Shown here: piece after piece, positions 1-7,393 of the stretch
Position numbering within the stretch: position 1 is the first letter of the stretch
Layout: the number at the start of each line of letters is the position of its first letter
Notes under the pieces: generated by a model
The model's database searches: none
The model's input: the letters and a program-made list of their open reading frames with translations, nothing else
Told to the model about the DNA's origin: nothing
Assembly (NCBI GenBank): GCA_016722295.1
Contig: JADKGL010000006.1
Location: forward strand, 20,951-84,950
Source: Saprospiraceae bacterium
Lineage (GTDB): Bacteria; Bacteroidota; Bacteroidia; Chitinophagales; Saprospiraceae
Direction of reading: 5' to 3'
DNA: 64,000 nt
Position numbers and translations under genes: made by a program

Positions 1-531
1 AGAAAGTTCAATCAGTCCAGAATTTGCACCTTCGAATGATTCTGAGGCTCCACTGTTTACCATCTTTGTGTCAAGATCTCCATCCCTTTCTTCATTAAAA
101 AAATGCAATGATTCAAAATTTTCATGAAAAGGAAATTTCACCTCAGAGCTATATGTAAAAACTGGTTTTACAACAATTGTATCTTGTGATTTAAAATTAT
201 GGGTATTTTTGTAAGAATCACATAATGCGTATCTAGCTGCAATCGTCAACACACCATTTACCCGAATTCCAGCAAACATTTCAACCTCTTGGGTGCCTAA
301 TGTTGAAACTGGAACAGTAAAAGGAACTTCATAAGCACCTATATAGTTTCCTCCGACAAAAACCCAAACATCCTTAAAATTATGCTTCGAAGAACCTTGC
401 GCAACAGTAGTCACTAATTTTAATTCTTGAACCGAAAGGTAAGAGGGCAATACAAGCTCTTCTTTTTTACAAGAATTACATATTATAAATAAATATAATA
501 CAAAAAAATAGTTCAAGTTTTTTTTGGTCAT
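1..531 (-). CDS. lipoprotein, 3' end outside the window
   Basis: A minus-strand reading frame stays open from an ATG at 531-529 to the window edge, about 177 codons. The N-terminus is a short hydrophobic stretch ending in ICNSC-KKEE, a lipobox-like signal followed by charged residues, so an envelope lipoprotein is likely. The rest looks beta-rich, and the visible end (EGANSGLIELS) may be part of a jelly-roll or lectin-like domain, but I recognise no family. The ATG follows the stop codon of the upstream oxidoreductase without a gap (TAA then ATG), so the two are probably translated from one mRNA. The C-terminus is not in this window. Lipoprotein assignment is fairly safe; function is unknown. 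Confidence 0.75.
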   Translation of the reverse strand, partial: MTKKNLNYFFVLYLFIICNSCKKEELVLPSYLSVQELKLVTTVAQGSSKHNFKDVWVFVGGNYIGAYEVPFTVPVSTLGTQEVEMFAGIRVNGVLTIAARYALCDSYKNTHNFKSQDTIVVKPVFTYSSEVKFPFHENFESLHFFNEERDGDLDTKMVNSGASESFEGANSGLIELS

Positions 532-1488
532 TTATCGTTCGATTTGTTTGAGAATAATATCCACTAGCTCAAGAGCTCGGGTACCATCTTTTAGGTTTAC
601 TTCCGTTTCTGTATTAGTAACGATACTTTTTGAAAAAGATTTTATTTCTTCTAAAATTGCGTTAACTGAATTTGTATCAATTGCAATTTGAGAGATATAT
701 CTATTGCCTTTATAGGTCTCCAATTCAAATGAATTCTCTTGATAGGTTTCATTTAAAGTAAAAATCTCTGATTCTTTACTTTGAAAATCAAGGCTCATAT
801 ATGCATCTTCTTGAAAAATACGAATTTTACGCATGGTCTTCAAAGAAATTCTACTCGCAGTAACGTTTGCCACTAAGCCATTCTTATATTCTATTCTGGC
901 ATTGCATATATCAGCTGTAGGACTTACGATGGCAACGCCTGATGCTCTAATTTCTTTTAATTCAGACTTTGCAATGAAACTAATCAAGTCCAGATCATGA
1001 ATCATGAGATCGTGCACAACAGATACATCTGTACCTCTCGGTTTGAACATAGATAATCTGTGTGCTTCTATGAACTTTGGATTTTTAATATAGGGACTTG
1101 CTGCTAGAAATGCGGGATTAAATCTCTCCACGTGCCCTACTTGAACTTTTACCCCATACTTTTCTTGAAGCGCAATGAGCGCATTAGCTTCTTCTAATGT
1201 ACTTGTCACAGGTTTTTCAATAAAACAATGTTTCCCTTTTTCAATAGCTCTTTTTGCAAGCTCAAAATGCGTCGTAGTTGGTGTAACTATTACTATTGCA
1301 TCTATATCATCGAGCAAAGTTTCATAAGATTTATATGCTGGAATTTGGTACTGCGCAGAAAGTTCTTTCGCTATCTCTATATCTACATCATAGATACCTT
1401 GAAAATGGATTTCTTCTATCTCGCGAATACATTTGAGGTGTATCTTTCCAAGGTGACCAAGTCCAATGAGTCCAATTTTTAATTTCAT
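532..1488 (-). CDS. Gfo/Idh/MocA family oxidoreductase
   Basis: An NAD(P)-dependent oxidoreductase of 318 residues, cytoplasmic. The N-terminal Rossmann fold begins with GLIGLGHLGKIH (glycine motif near residues 9-14), and the family signature EKPVT lies at 91-95, where the lysine is the usual catalytic residue. The second half is the alpha/beta substrate domain, including the H-D-L-x-I-x-D-L stretch. Length is typical. Family members act on sugars, inositols or UDP-sugars; the substrate cannot be read from the sequence. It sits 3 bp downstream of a small membrane-protein gene and abuts a lipoprotein gene, forming the middle of a minus-strand cluster that starts with alaS. No odd features. 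Confidence 0.88.
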   Translation of the reverse strand: MKLKIGLIGLGHLGKIHLKCIREIEEIHFQGIYDVDIEIAKELSAQYQIPAYKSYETLLDDIDAIVIVTPTTTHFELAKRAIEKGKHCFIEKPVTSTLEEANALIALQEKYGVKVQVGHVERFNPAFLAASPYIKNPKFIEAHRLSMFKPRGTDVSVVHDLMIHDLDLISFIAKSELKEIRASGVAIVSPTADICNARIEYKNGLVANVTASRISLKTMRKIRIFQEDAYMSLDFQSKESEIFTLNETYQENSFELETYKGNRYISQIAIDTNSVNAILEEIKSFSKSIVTNTETEVNLKDGTRALELVDIILKQIER

Positions 1489-1491
1489 GCT

Positions 1492-1782
1492 TTACAAATT
1501 ATTTCTTAGCACATACAAAAGTGATAATACAATAAGAATTATCAAAATAAAAACAGTTCCTGTAATCAATATATGTTTTCGAAACGTATTTAATAATTCT
1601 TTATCATTTGGATATATATGAGTAACGATTTGATTCCACTTTTGTGAACTAAACAAATCTGAAAAACTAAATTCGATTCTCCTTTCTACTAGCAATTTGT
1701 AATATCGCAAGGTTTTAATTCGAATATAAATATTAATTCCTACAAATAAAATAAAAATAAAAAAAACAATTACAAATCTCAT
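1492..1782 (-). CDS. small two-helix membrane protein, unknown function
   Basis: A 96-residue protein with two hydrophobic helices, near residues 3-20 (after MRF) and 70-91, separated by a charged central segment (RIKTLRYYKLLVERR and following). It should be an inner-membrane protein with a cytoplasmic or periplasmic loop of about 45 residues. Its ATG overlaps the alaS stop codon (ATGA, shared bases 1779-1782), which decides the start and implies translational coupling. I do not recognise a family. The tight spacing to alaS and to the downstream oxidoreductase argues that it is a real gene. Confidence 0.72.
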   Translation of the reverse strand: MRFVIVFFIFILFVGINIYIRIKTLRYYKLLVERRIEFSFSDLFSSQKWNQIVTHIYPNDKELLNTFRKHILITGTVFILIILIVLSLLYVLRNNL

Positions 1783-4430
1783 GCTGTCACTCCAATATAT
1801 TCAAGAATCACTTTTTTGCCCATTTGAATCGCAGCTGAAATCCCTTGGATATTTTTTCCACCAGCTGTTGCAAAAAATTTCTGTCCACCGCCGCCGCCTT
1901 CGATAAGATGAGATATTTTCTTCAATATTACATTTGCATCATAAGCATTTGATTTTACTATGTCCTCTGAAATAGCACACATCAATTGTGCTTTTCCATT
2001 TTCTTCAAATCCAAGCAAAATGATAGTTGGCTCCAACTCTTTTACCAACTGATAGGCTAGATTTTTAATTATCTTTGAATCATCGAGATCAATTGATTCT
2101 GCCAAAATTTGAATTCCATTATGGCGAGTTGATTTTTTAACTAATTCAGTTTTTAAAATAGCACTTTTTTCTTCTTTAAGAGTTTGAATTTGCTTTGCAA
2201 AATTTTTATTTTCTTCAAGCAATTGATGGAGATGTGCGAGTAAATCTTTTGGATTCTTAAATATCGCTTTTACTTGATTCAACTCTTCGATTTTTTCATG
2301 AATATACTGCTGTGCAGCAGTTGAAGTCACAGCTTCTATTCTTCTAATACCTGCAGCGACTGCAGACTCCCCAATGATTTTAAAAAATCCAATTTGGCCT
2401 GTAGATTTGACATGACAGCCGCCACATAATTCTCGAGAATAACTTGGATCGAATGTAATCATTCGCACTACATCACCATATTTTTCTCCAAACAACATCA
2501 TTGCTCCTGCAGCTTCGGCTTCTTTTATTGGTATCGAGCGCGATTCTTCAAGTGCAATATTTTGTTGAATTTTTGCATTTACAATATTTTCTATTTTCTC
2601 AATTTCTTCATTAGTTACTTTTTGAAAATGAGAAAAATCAAATCTCAAATAATCATCATTCACTAATGACCCTTTTTGCTGGACATGAACACCAAGTACT
2701 GACCTCAATGCTGCATGTAGCAAATGAGTCGCGCTGTGATTATTTTCAATCAAATGACGTCGCGTAGAATTTACTTGCATTGATGCGTTGGCCGATAAAT
2801 CATTTGGCATATATTCGACAATATGCATGATCAACTCATTTTCTTTTACAGTATTAATTACATTTATAGTTTCATTTGCAAAAGTTATCGTTCCTTGATC
2901 ACCTACTTGACCTCCTCCTTCTGGATAAAAACAAGTATGTGACATAACTAATTGATAATTAGTATTCCCTTTTGTTTCAATTTTTCTCCACCGTAAAAGT
3001 TGCGAATTTTGCAAGGAAAGCACATCATATCCAGAAAAAATAGTTTCACCATTTTGTATTATATTCCAATCTGAATATTCCTTTTTTGCATCAGAACGAG
3101 ATCTTTGCTTTTGCTCATCCAATGCATTTTGAAATTCAATTTCATCAACATCCCAATGATTTTCTCTACAAATTAATTTTGTCAAATCTATTGGGAATCC
3201 ATAAGTATCATAAAGTTCAAATGCTGCTTTCCCAGAGATTTTTTGATTCTCTTTTGGCAAATTTTCAATACGTTTCAAACCTTCTTCTAGTGTGCGCAAA
3301 AAAGATAATTCTTCTTCACGAATCACTTTGACAATAAAATCATTTTGTGCAATCAACTCTGGAAAAACATGCCCCATCATATTACTCAACAATGGAACTA
3401 ATCGAAATAAAAATGGTTCTTTAATATCCAAAAATGAAAATTGATACCGCACTGCTCTGCGCAAAATTCTACGTATCACATAACCAGGTCCTGTATTGGA
3501 TGGAATCGCTCCATCAGCAATAGCAAAACTAACTGCACGTATATGATCCGCCATAACTCGCATTGCCATATCAGACTTGGAATTTCCGTCAAACTTTCCT
3601 GTATATTTTATTGATGAAAACTCTGAGATAAAATTAATTAAAGGCATGAATATATCCGTATCATAAGACGCCTTCTTACCTTGTAAGACCATGCTGATTC
3701 GCTCAAATCCCATCCCAGTATCAATGTGCTTGTCAGGCAACTCTTCTAAAGAGCCGTCTGCTTTCCGATTGTATTGGATAAACACATTATTCCATATCTC
3801 CATGACTTCAGGCACACCGACATTGACCAAAGCTGCACCTGGAGATTTTCTTCGCTCTTCTTCACTTCGTAGATCGACATGAATTTCAGAACAAGGGCCA
3901 CAGGGTCCAGTATCTCCCATTTCCCAAAAATTATCTTTTTTGGAAAAGAACAAAATCCGATCTTCTGCGATCCATTTTTTCCAAATTTCCACTGATTCAT
4001 AATCAGGAGCTAAGTTCTCTTTTTCATCACCACCGAAAACAGATACATAGAGAATATCAGGTGAAATTTTAAATTCCTCAGTCAGCAGCCTCCAAGCCAA
4101 TGAAATAGCTTCTTCTTTAAAATAATCTGCTATTGACCAATTTCCCAACATTTCAAACATAGTATGATGATATCCATCTGTGCCCACTTCTTCAAGATCA
4201 TTATGCTTTCCACTGACTCTTAGACACTTTTGGGTGTCAGCTATTCTTTTGTATTCTGCTTTCCTATTGCCTAGAAAATAATCCTTGAACTGGTTCATTC
4301 CCGCATTGGTGAACATCAATGTTGGATCATTTTTAATGACCATTGGAGCTGAAGGGACTATTTTATGCCCATTTTTTTCAAAAAAGTCTAAGAATGTCTT
4401 CCGAATTAAAGCTGAGTTCATATTTATCAA
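1779..4430 (-). CDS. alaS: alanine--tRNA ligase
   Basis: Alanyl-tRNA synthetase, 883 residues, the normal full length. It charges tRNA-Ala and clears mis-activated Ser and Gly through its editing domain. The order is class II catalytic core (IRKTFLDFFEKNGHKIVPSAPM, with MFTNAGMNQFKD and GMGFERISMVLQG), tRNA-recognition region, editing domain with the zinc ligands HSATH and CGGCH, and the C-terminal oligomerisation/C-Ala domain with a glycine-rich GGGGGQ-type loop (IEGGGGGQKFFATAGG). The encoded start MINMNSALIRKTFL has two possible ATGs three codons apart; the second fits the family N-terminus better. It is the first gene of a minus-strand cluster and overlaps the next by 4 bp. Confidence 0.97.
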   Translation of the reverse strand: MINMNSALIRKTFLDFFEKNGHKIVPSAPMVIKNDPTLMFTNAGMNQFKDYFLGNRKAEYKRIADTQKCLRVSGKHNDLEEVGTDGYHHTMFEMLGNWSIADYFKEEAISLAWRLLTEEFKISPDILYVSVFGGDEKENLAPDYESVEIWKKWIAEDRILFFSKKDNFWEMGDTGPCGPCSEIHVDLRSEEERRKSPGAALVNVGVPEVMEIWNNVFIQYNRKADGSLEELPDKHIDTGMGFERISMVLQGKKASYDTDIFMPLINFISEFSSIKYTGKFDGNSKSDMAMRVMADHIRAVSFAIADGAIPSNTGPGYVIRRILRRAVRYQFSFLDIKEPFLFRLVPLLSNMMGHVFPELIAQNDFIVKVIREEELSFLRTLEEGLKRIENLPKENQKISGKAAFELYDTYGFPIDLTKLICRENHWDVDEIEFQNALDEQKQRSRSDAKKEYSDWNIIQNGETIFSGYDVLSLQNSQLLRWRKIETKGNTNYQLVMSHTCFYPEGGGQVGDQGTITFANETINVINTVKENELIMHIVEYMPNDLSANASMQVNSTRRHLIENNHSATHLLHAALRSVLGVHVQQKGSLVNDDYLRFDFSHFQKVTNEEIEKIENIVNAKIQQNIALEESRSIPIKEAEAAGAMMLFGEKYGDVVRMITFDPSYSRELCGGCHVKSTGQIGFFKIIGESAVAAGIRRIEAVTSTAAQQYIHEKIEELNQVKAIFKNPKDLLAHLHQLLEENKNFAKQIQTLKEEKSAILKTELVKKSTRHNGIQILAESIDLDDSKIIKNLAYQLVKELEPTIILLGFEENGKAQLMCAISEDIVKSNAYDANVILKKISHLIEGGGGGQKFFATAGGKNIQGISAAIQMGKKVILEYIGVTA

Positions 4431-4528
4431 AAATTATAACTTATTAATTTAAAAACACATATATATATATAAATATTCATATGTATTAATTTTTCATTTG
4501 AAACTTCATCATTGTCGGATAAAATCAG

Positions 4529-4536
4529 TATTTTTG
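4529..4536 (+). promoter_or_regulatory. candidate -7 box (TATTTTTG) for the M23 peptidase gene
   Basis: TATTTTTG matches the Bacteroidota -7 consensus TANNTTTG and lies 66 bp upstream of the peptidase ATG in the 172-bp divergent gap with alaS. I see no good TTTG/TTG at the usual -33 spacing, so this is a partial match only. Confidence 0.35.
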
Positions 4537-4602
4537 TACTAATCAAATAAAACAGAAACGTATTTCAATACGCAAAAGTAGTCAATTTACCAACGAAGCG
4601 TA

Positions 4603-5589
4603 ATGCAGAAAGGCGAAAAATACATATATAACCCTCATACTCTCCAATTCGAGAAACTAAAAGTTTCACACAAGAACCTTTTATTTAGGGTATTTATGTA
4701 TGTTTCTTCGGTAATTGTAACAGGTCTAATTTTTTATTTTTTGACTTCAGAATATTTTCCTTCTCCAAAAGAAAAATTATTAAAAAAAGAACTTTCACAG
4801 TTAGAATACAATTATCAACTCATTGAAGATCATTTAGCTAGGGCAAATAAAGTAGTTCAAAACTTACAGACAAGAGATGCTAAAGTACATCGAGTATTAC
4901 TGGGCATGGATCCAATAGATCAAGCAGTCTGGAACGGAGGCATCGGTGGTCATAATCCCAATGGAGACTTAGAAGGTGTAAAACATGCCTCAGGGACAAT
5001 AAAAGAGGCAAATCAATTTCTCAAAAAATTAGAGAGGCAGATTTATTTGCAATCAAAATCATTGGATACACTAGAAAAATTGGCCAAGAATAGAGAAGAA
5101 ATGATTCAATCTATCCCTTCTGTCAAACCTGTCCGTATTGATCATCTAGAAAGAGACGTTCAAAATTTGTCAGGCTATGGTATACGATTGCATCCAGTAC
5201 ACAAAATCAATAAGTTACATGAAGGAATAGATTTTACTGCCCCCGAAGGGACACCAGTACAAGCTACAGGCAATGGCAAAATAGCTAAAGTTGAAGTCAA
5301 AGGCTCTGGATATGGTAAATCTATTATAATCGATCATGGCTATGGCTATCAGACCTTGTATGCTCATATGAAAGATCTCAATGTAAAGCAAGGTGAAAAA
5401 GTAAAAAAAGGTCAAAAAATAGGCACCGTAGGGAATTCTGGCATGTCAACGGGACCACATTGCCATTATGAAGTGCGTTATAATGGTAAAGCCATCAATC
5501 CAATTCATTATTGTATGGATGGATTGAGCCCAAAAGAATATCAAGAAATGGCTGCCCAAGCTGCTGCTGCTAACCAATCTTTTGATTAG
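4603..5589 (+). CDS. M23 family metallopeptidase (LytM-type)
   Basis: A 328-residue cell-wall endopeptidase-like protein. One membrane helix near residues 28-48 anchors it. A coiled-coil-like stretch (about 55-165) precedes a C-terminal LytM domain. The zinc and catalytic residues are all visible: H206 and D210 in HEGIDF, H255 in YAHMKD, and H286/H288 in HCHYEVRYNGKAINP. It should therefore be an active peptidoglycan hydrolase rather than a degenerate activator of the EnvC type. The layout, an anchored coiled coil plus LytM, is the common Bacteroidota M23 arrangement. It is transcribed divergently from alaS and followed by an outer-membrane-like protein 40 bp downstream. Confidence 0.93.
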   Translation: MQKGEKYIYNPHTLQFEKLKVSHKNLLFRVFMYVSSVIVTGLIFYFLTSEYFPSPKEKLLKKELSQLEYNYQLIEDHLARANKVVQNLQTRDAKVHRVLLGMDPIDQAVWNGGIGGHNPNGDLEGVKHASGTIKEANQFLKKLERQIYLQSKSLDTLEKLAKNREEMIQSIPSVKPVRIDHLERDVQNLSGYGIRLHPVHKINKLHEGIDFTAPEGTPVQATGNGKIAKVEVKGSGYGKSIIIDHGYGYQTLYAHMKDLNVKQGEKVKKGQKIGTVGNSGMSTGPHCHYEVRYNGKAINPIHYCMDGLSPKEYQEMAAQAAAANQSFD

Positions 5590-5629
5590 CAAAATTATAT
5601 TAATTGCAAAATAATTTCGTTTAGAGCTC

Positions 5630-6124
5630 ATGAAGTTTATTCAAGCAGTATTCCTTTTTTGCATTTCAATCTCTTGCAATTGTCAAAGCTATACTACTTC
5701 ATTTGGCCCAAGAATTTATAATACGATTGGATTTTCTCTACAGCAAAAAATATACAAAAGAGGGACAATAGAATTCATATTGCAGAATAATAAATCAATT
5801 GAAAATCCTGGAATTAGTCTTATAACTGAACAACACTTTCCGCTACTCACAAAGAGATTTAATGTGTATATGGGATTAGGTCCTCATTATTATTGGCAAT
5901 ACAAATCAATAGATAGCAAACTTTCAAATCCTTTTGGAATTTCAATGATGTTTGGTTTGGAATTTACATTAAGAAGATTGAATTTATCCTATGATATCAT
6001 GCCAATTGTAAATTTTAACGAAATTATTAATTTATCAAGCAGCACTGCCTTAAGTTTGCGATATGTAATGGTAAAACAAAAGAAAAAAACATTCAAATTT
6101 AAAAATCCTTTCAAAAAAAAATAA
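5630..6124 (+). CDS. secreted, outer-membrane-like protein of unknown function
   Basis: A 164-residue protein with an N-terminal signal peptide (about residues 1-19, ending near SCNCQS). The remainder has alternating short beta-strand-like segments rich in Tyr, Phe and Gly (for example YMGLGPHYYWQYKS and LSLRYVMVK), as in small outer-membrane beta-barrels. The C-terminus is strongly basic (KKTFKFKNPFKKK), which is unusual for a barrel end. I cannot assign a family. The next gene begins 10 bp after its stop, so the two are probably co-transcribed. Confidence 0.65.
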   Translation: MKFIQAVFLFCISISCNCQSYTTSFGPRIYNTIGFSLQQKIYKRGTIEFILQNNKSIENPGISLITEQHFPLLTKRFNVYMGLGPHYYWQYKSIDSKLSNPFGISMMFGLEFTLRRLNLSYDIMPIVNFNEIINLSSSTALSLRYVMVKQKKKTFKFKNPFKKK

Positions 6125-6134
6125 ATTGGTACTT

Positions 6135-6698
6135 ATGAAAAAAATATTTTATTCCTTGTTATTTTGCGTAGCATTGATGTCATGTGCAGAAGATGAAGAC
6201 CCAAACAATTCGGACAATTTAATCAATACGTACACCATCGTGATGGACAAAGGACCTTATGCAAATAAAGCATTCAAAGTCAAAGATGGTGATGTATCAG
6301 AAGAGGATATTGCTTATGAGCCAAATAAAAATCTCACTATTCAGGCAGGTAATTTTATTGAAATCGATTCAAACCGATTGCAAGCTAGTAGTCGTATAAA
6401 TTTTGCATTCACTGGAGAACCAAAACCAGGCAATTATTATGCAGTCAAAGCAATCGATACTTTGTCTAGTCAAATTGGAAGTTTAGAGTTTTATTTTCAA
6501 AACTCTGATGAACTTATAATGACTATTTTCAGAGGAGATCCGATTACAATTACAAGCTATGAAGCAGTAGGCGGACGTATCAAAGGGAAGATTACTTTTA
6601 CATCTCAAATTGATGCCTTCATCAATGGCAAACTAAGCTACTTTCCTGCTTCAAAAATTTCAGTTGACTTCGATTTAAAGCGGGGAAAAGATCTATAA
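6135..6698 (+). CDS. lipoprotein of unknown function
   Basis: I place the start at the ATG at 6135 (MKKIFYSLLFCVALMSC), because the in-frame TTG nine bases upstream would put three extra residues before a clean signal peptide. The lipobox is ALMSC with Cys at residue 17 followed by an acidic AEDEDPNN spacer, so it should be lipid-anchored. The mature part is about 170 residues and beta-rich, with no motif I recognise. It lies between the outer-membrane-like protein and the sirtuin gene, all on the plus strand with short gaps. Confidence 0.8.
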   Translation: MKKIFYSLLFCVALMSCAEDEDPNNSDNLINTYTIVMDKGPYANKAFKVKDGDVSEEDIAYEPNKNLTIQAGNFIEIDSNRLQASSRINFAFTGEPKPGNYYAVKAIDTLSSQIGSLEFYFQNSDELIMTIFRGDPITITSYEAVGGRIKGKITFTSQIDAFINGKLSYFPASKISVDFDLKRGKDL

Positions 6699-6715
6699 CT
6701 CAAACAAAAAACTCA

Positions 6716-7393
6716 TTGAAAAAAATTTGCGTTTTAACAGGTGCTGGAATATCGGCAGAAAGCGGAATCAAGACGTTTCGCGATAGTGATGGTTTGTGGG
6801 AGGGGCATGATGTAATGGAAGTAGCGAGTATCGATGGTTGGCATAAGAACCCCAATTTGGTTTTGGATTTTTATAATCAAAGACGAGCTCAACTAAAAGA
6901 AGTTAAGCCGAATCGAGCCCATGAAATTTTGGCTGAATGGCAAGACAAATATGAAGTCACCATCATCACACAAAACGTAGATAACCTGCATGAACGAGCT
7001 GGATCTAAAAATGTAATTCATCTCCATGGTGAATTGCTTAAAGTCAGGAGTACAAAAAATCCAGAATTAGTCTATGATTGGACCACAGATTGTAATCTTG
7101 GCGATCTTTGTGAAAATGAGTCTCAGCTAAGACCAGATATCGTTTGGTTTGGAGAAGAAGTACCTCTATTAGAATTGGCTGCAAGTATAGTTGCTGAATG
7201 TGAGATTTTACTTATTATAGGTACATCGCTAGTCGTATATCCAGCTGCTCAACTTATGTACTACGCTCCACCTTTTGCTGAAATAATCTATATAGATAAA
7301 AATCCAAATCAATCCATTGCCACTAATCGAAAAATAAAAACCATTGTTGGTTCAGCTTCACAATGCCTGTCTGAAATAGAAGCATTTATTTAA
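6716..7393 (+). CDS. cobB: NAD-dependent protein deacylase (sirtuin, CobB class)
   Basis: A 225-residue sirtuin that removes acyl groups from lysines using NAD. Visible motifs are GAGISAESG (9-17, NAD binding), QNVDN (86-90), catalytic H104 in HLHGEL, and RPDIVWFGE (about 139-147). Tyr53 and Arg56 in FYNQRR form the YxxR pair that in class III sirtuins such as E. coli CobB recognises succinyl- and malonyl-lysine. The zinc site is poor: the usual Cys after KVR is Ser, and only Cys126 and Cys132 remain in the expected zone. The start is TTG, since no in-frame ATG precedes the glycine motif. The 3' end overlaps the convergent FG-GAP gene by 4 bp. Confidence 0.92.
   Translation: MKKICVLTGAGISAESGIKTFRDSDGLWEGHDVMEVASIDGWHKNPNLVLDFYNQRRAQLKEVKPNRAHEILAEWQDKYEVTIITQNVDNLHERAGSKNVIHLHGELLKVRSTKNPELVYDWTTDCNLGDLCENESQLRPDIVWFGEEVPLLELAASIVAECEILLIIGTSLVVYPAAQLMYYAPPFAEIIYIDKNPNQSIATNRKIKTIVGSASQCLSEIEAFI

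Noticed and set aside
6126..6134. TTG start nine bases upstream of the lipoprotein ATG
   Set aside because: The ATG at 6135 gives a normal signal peptide and the extra codons add nothing.
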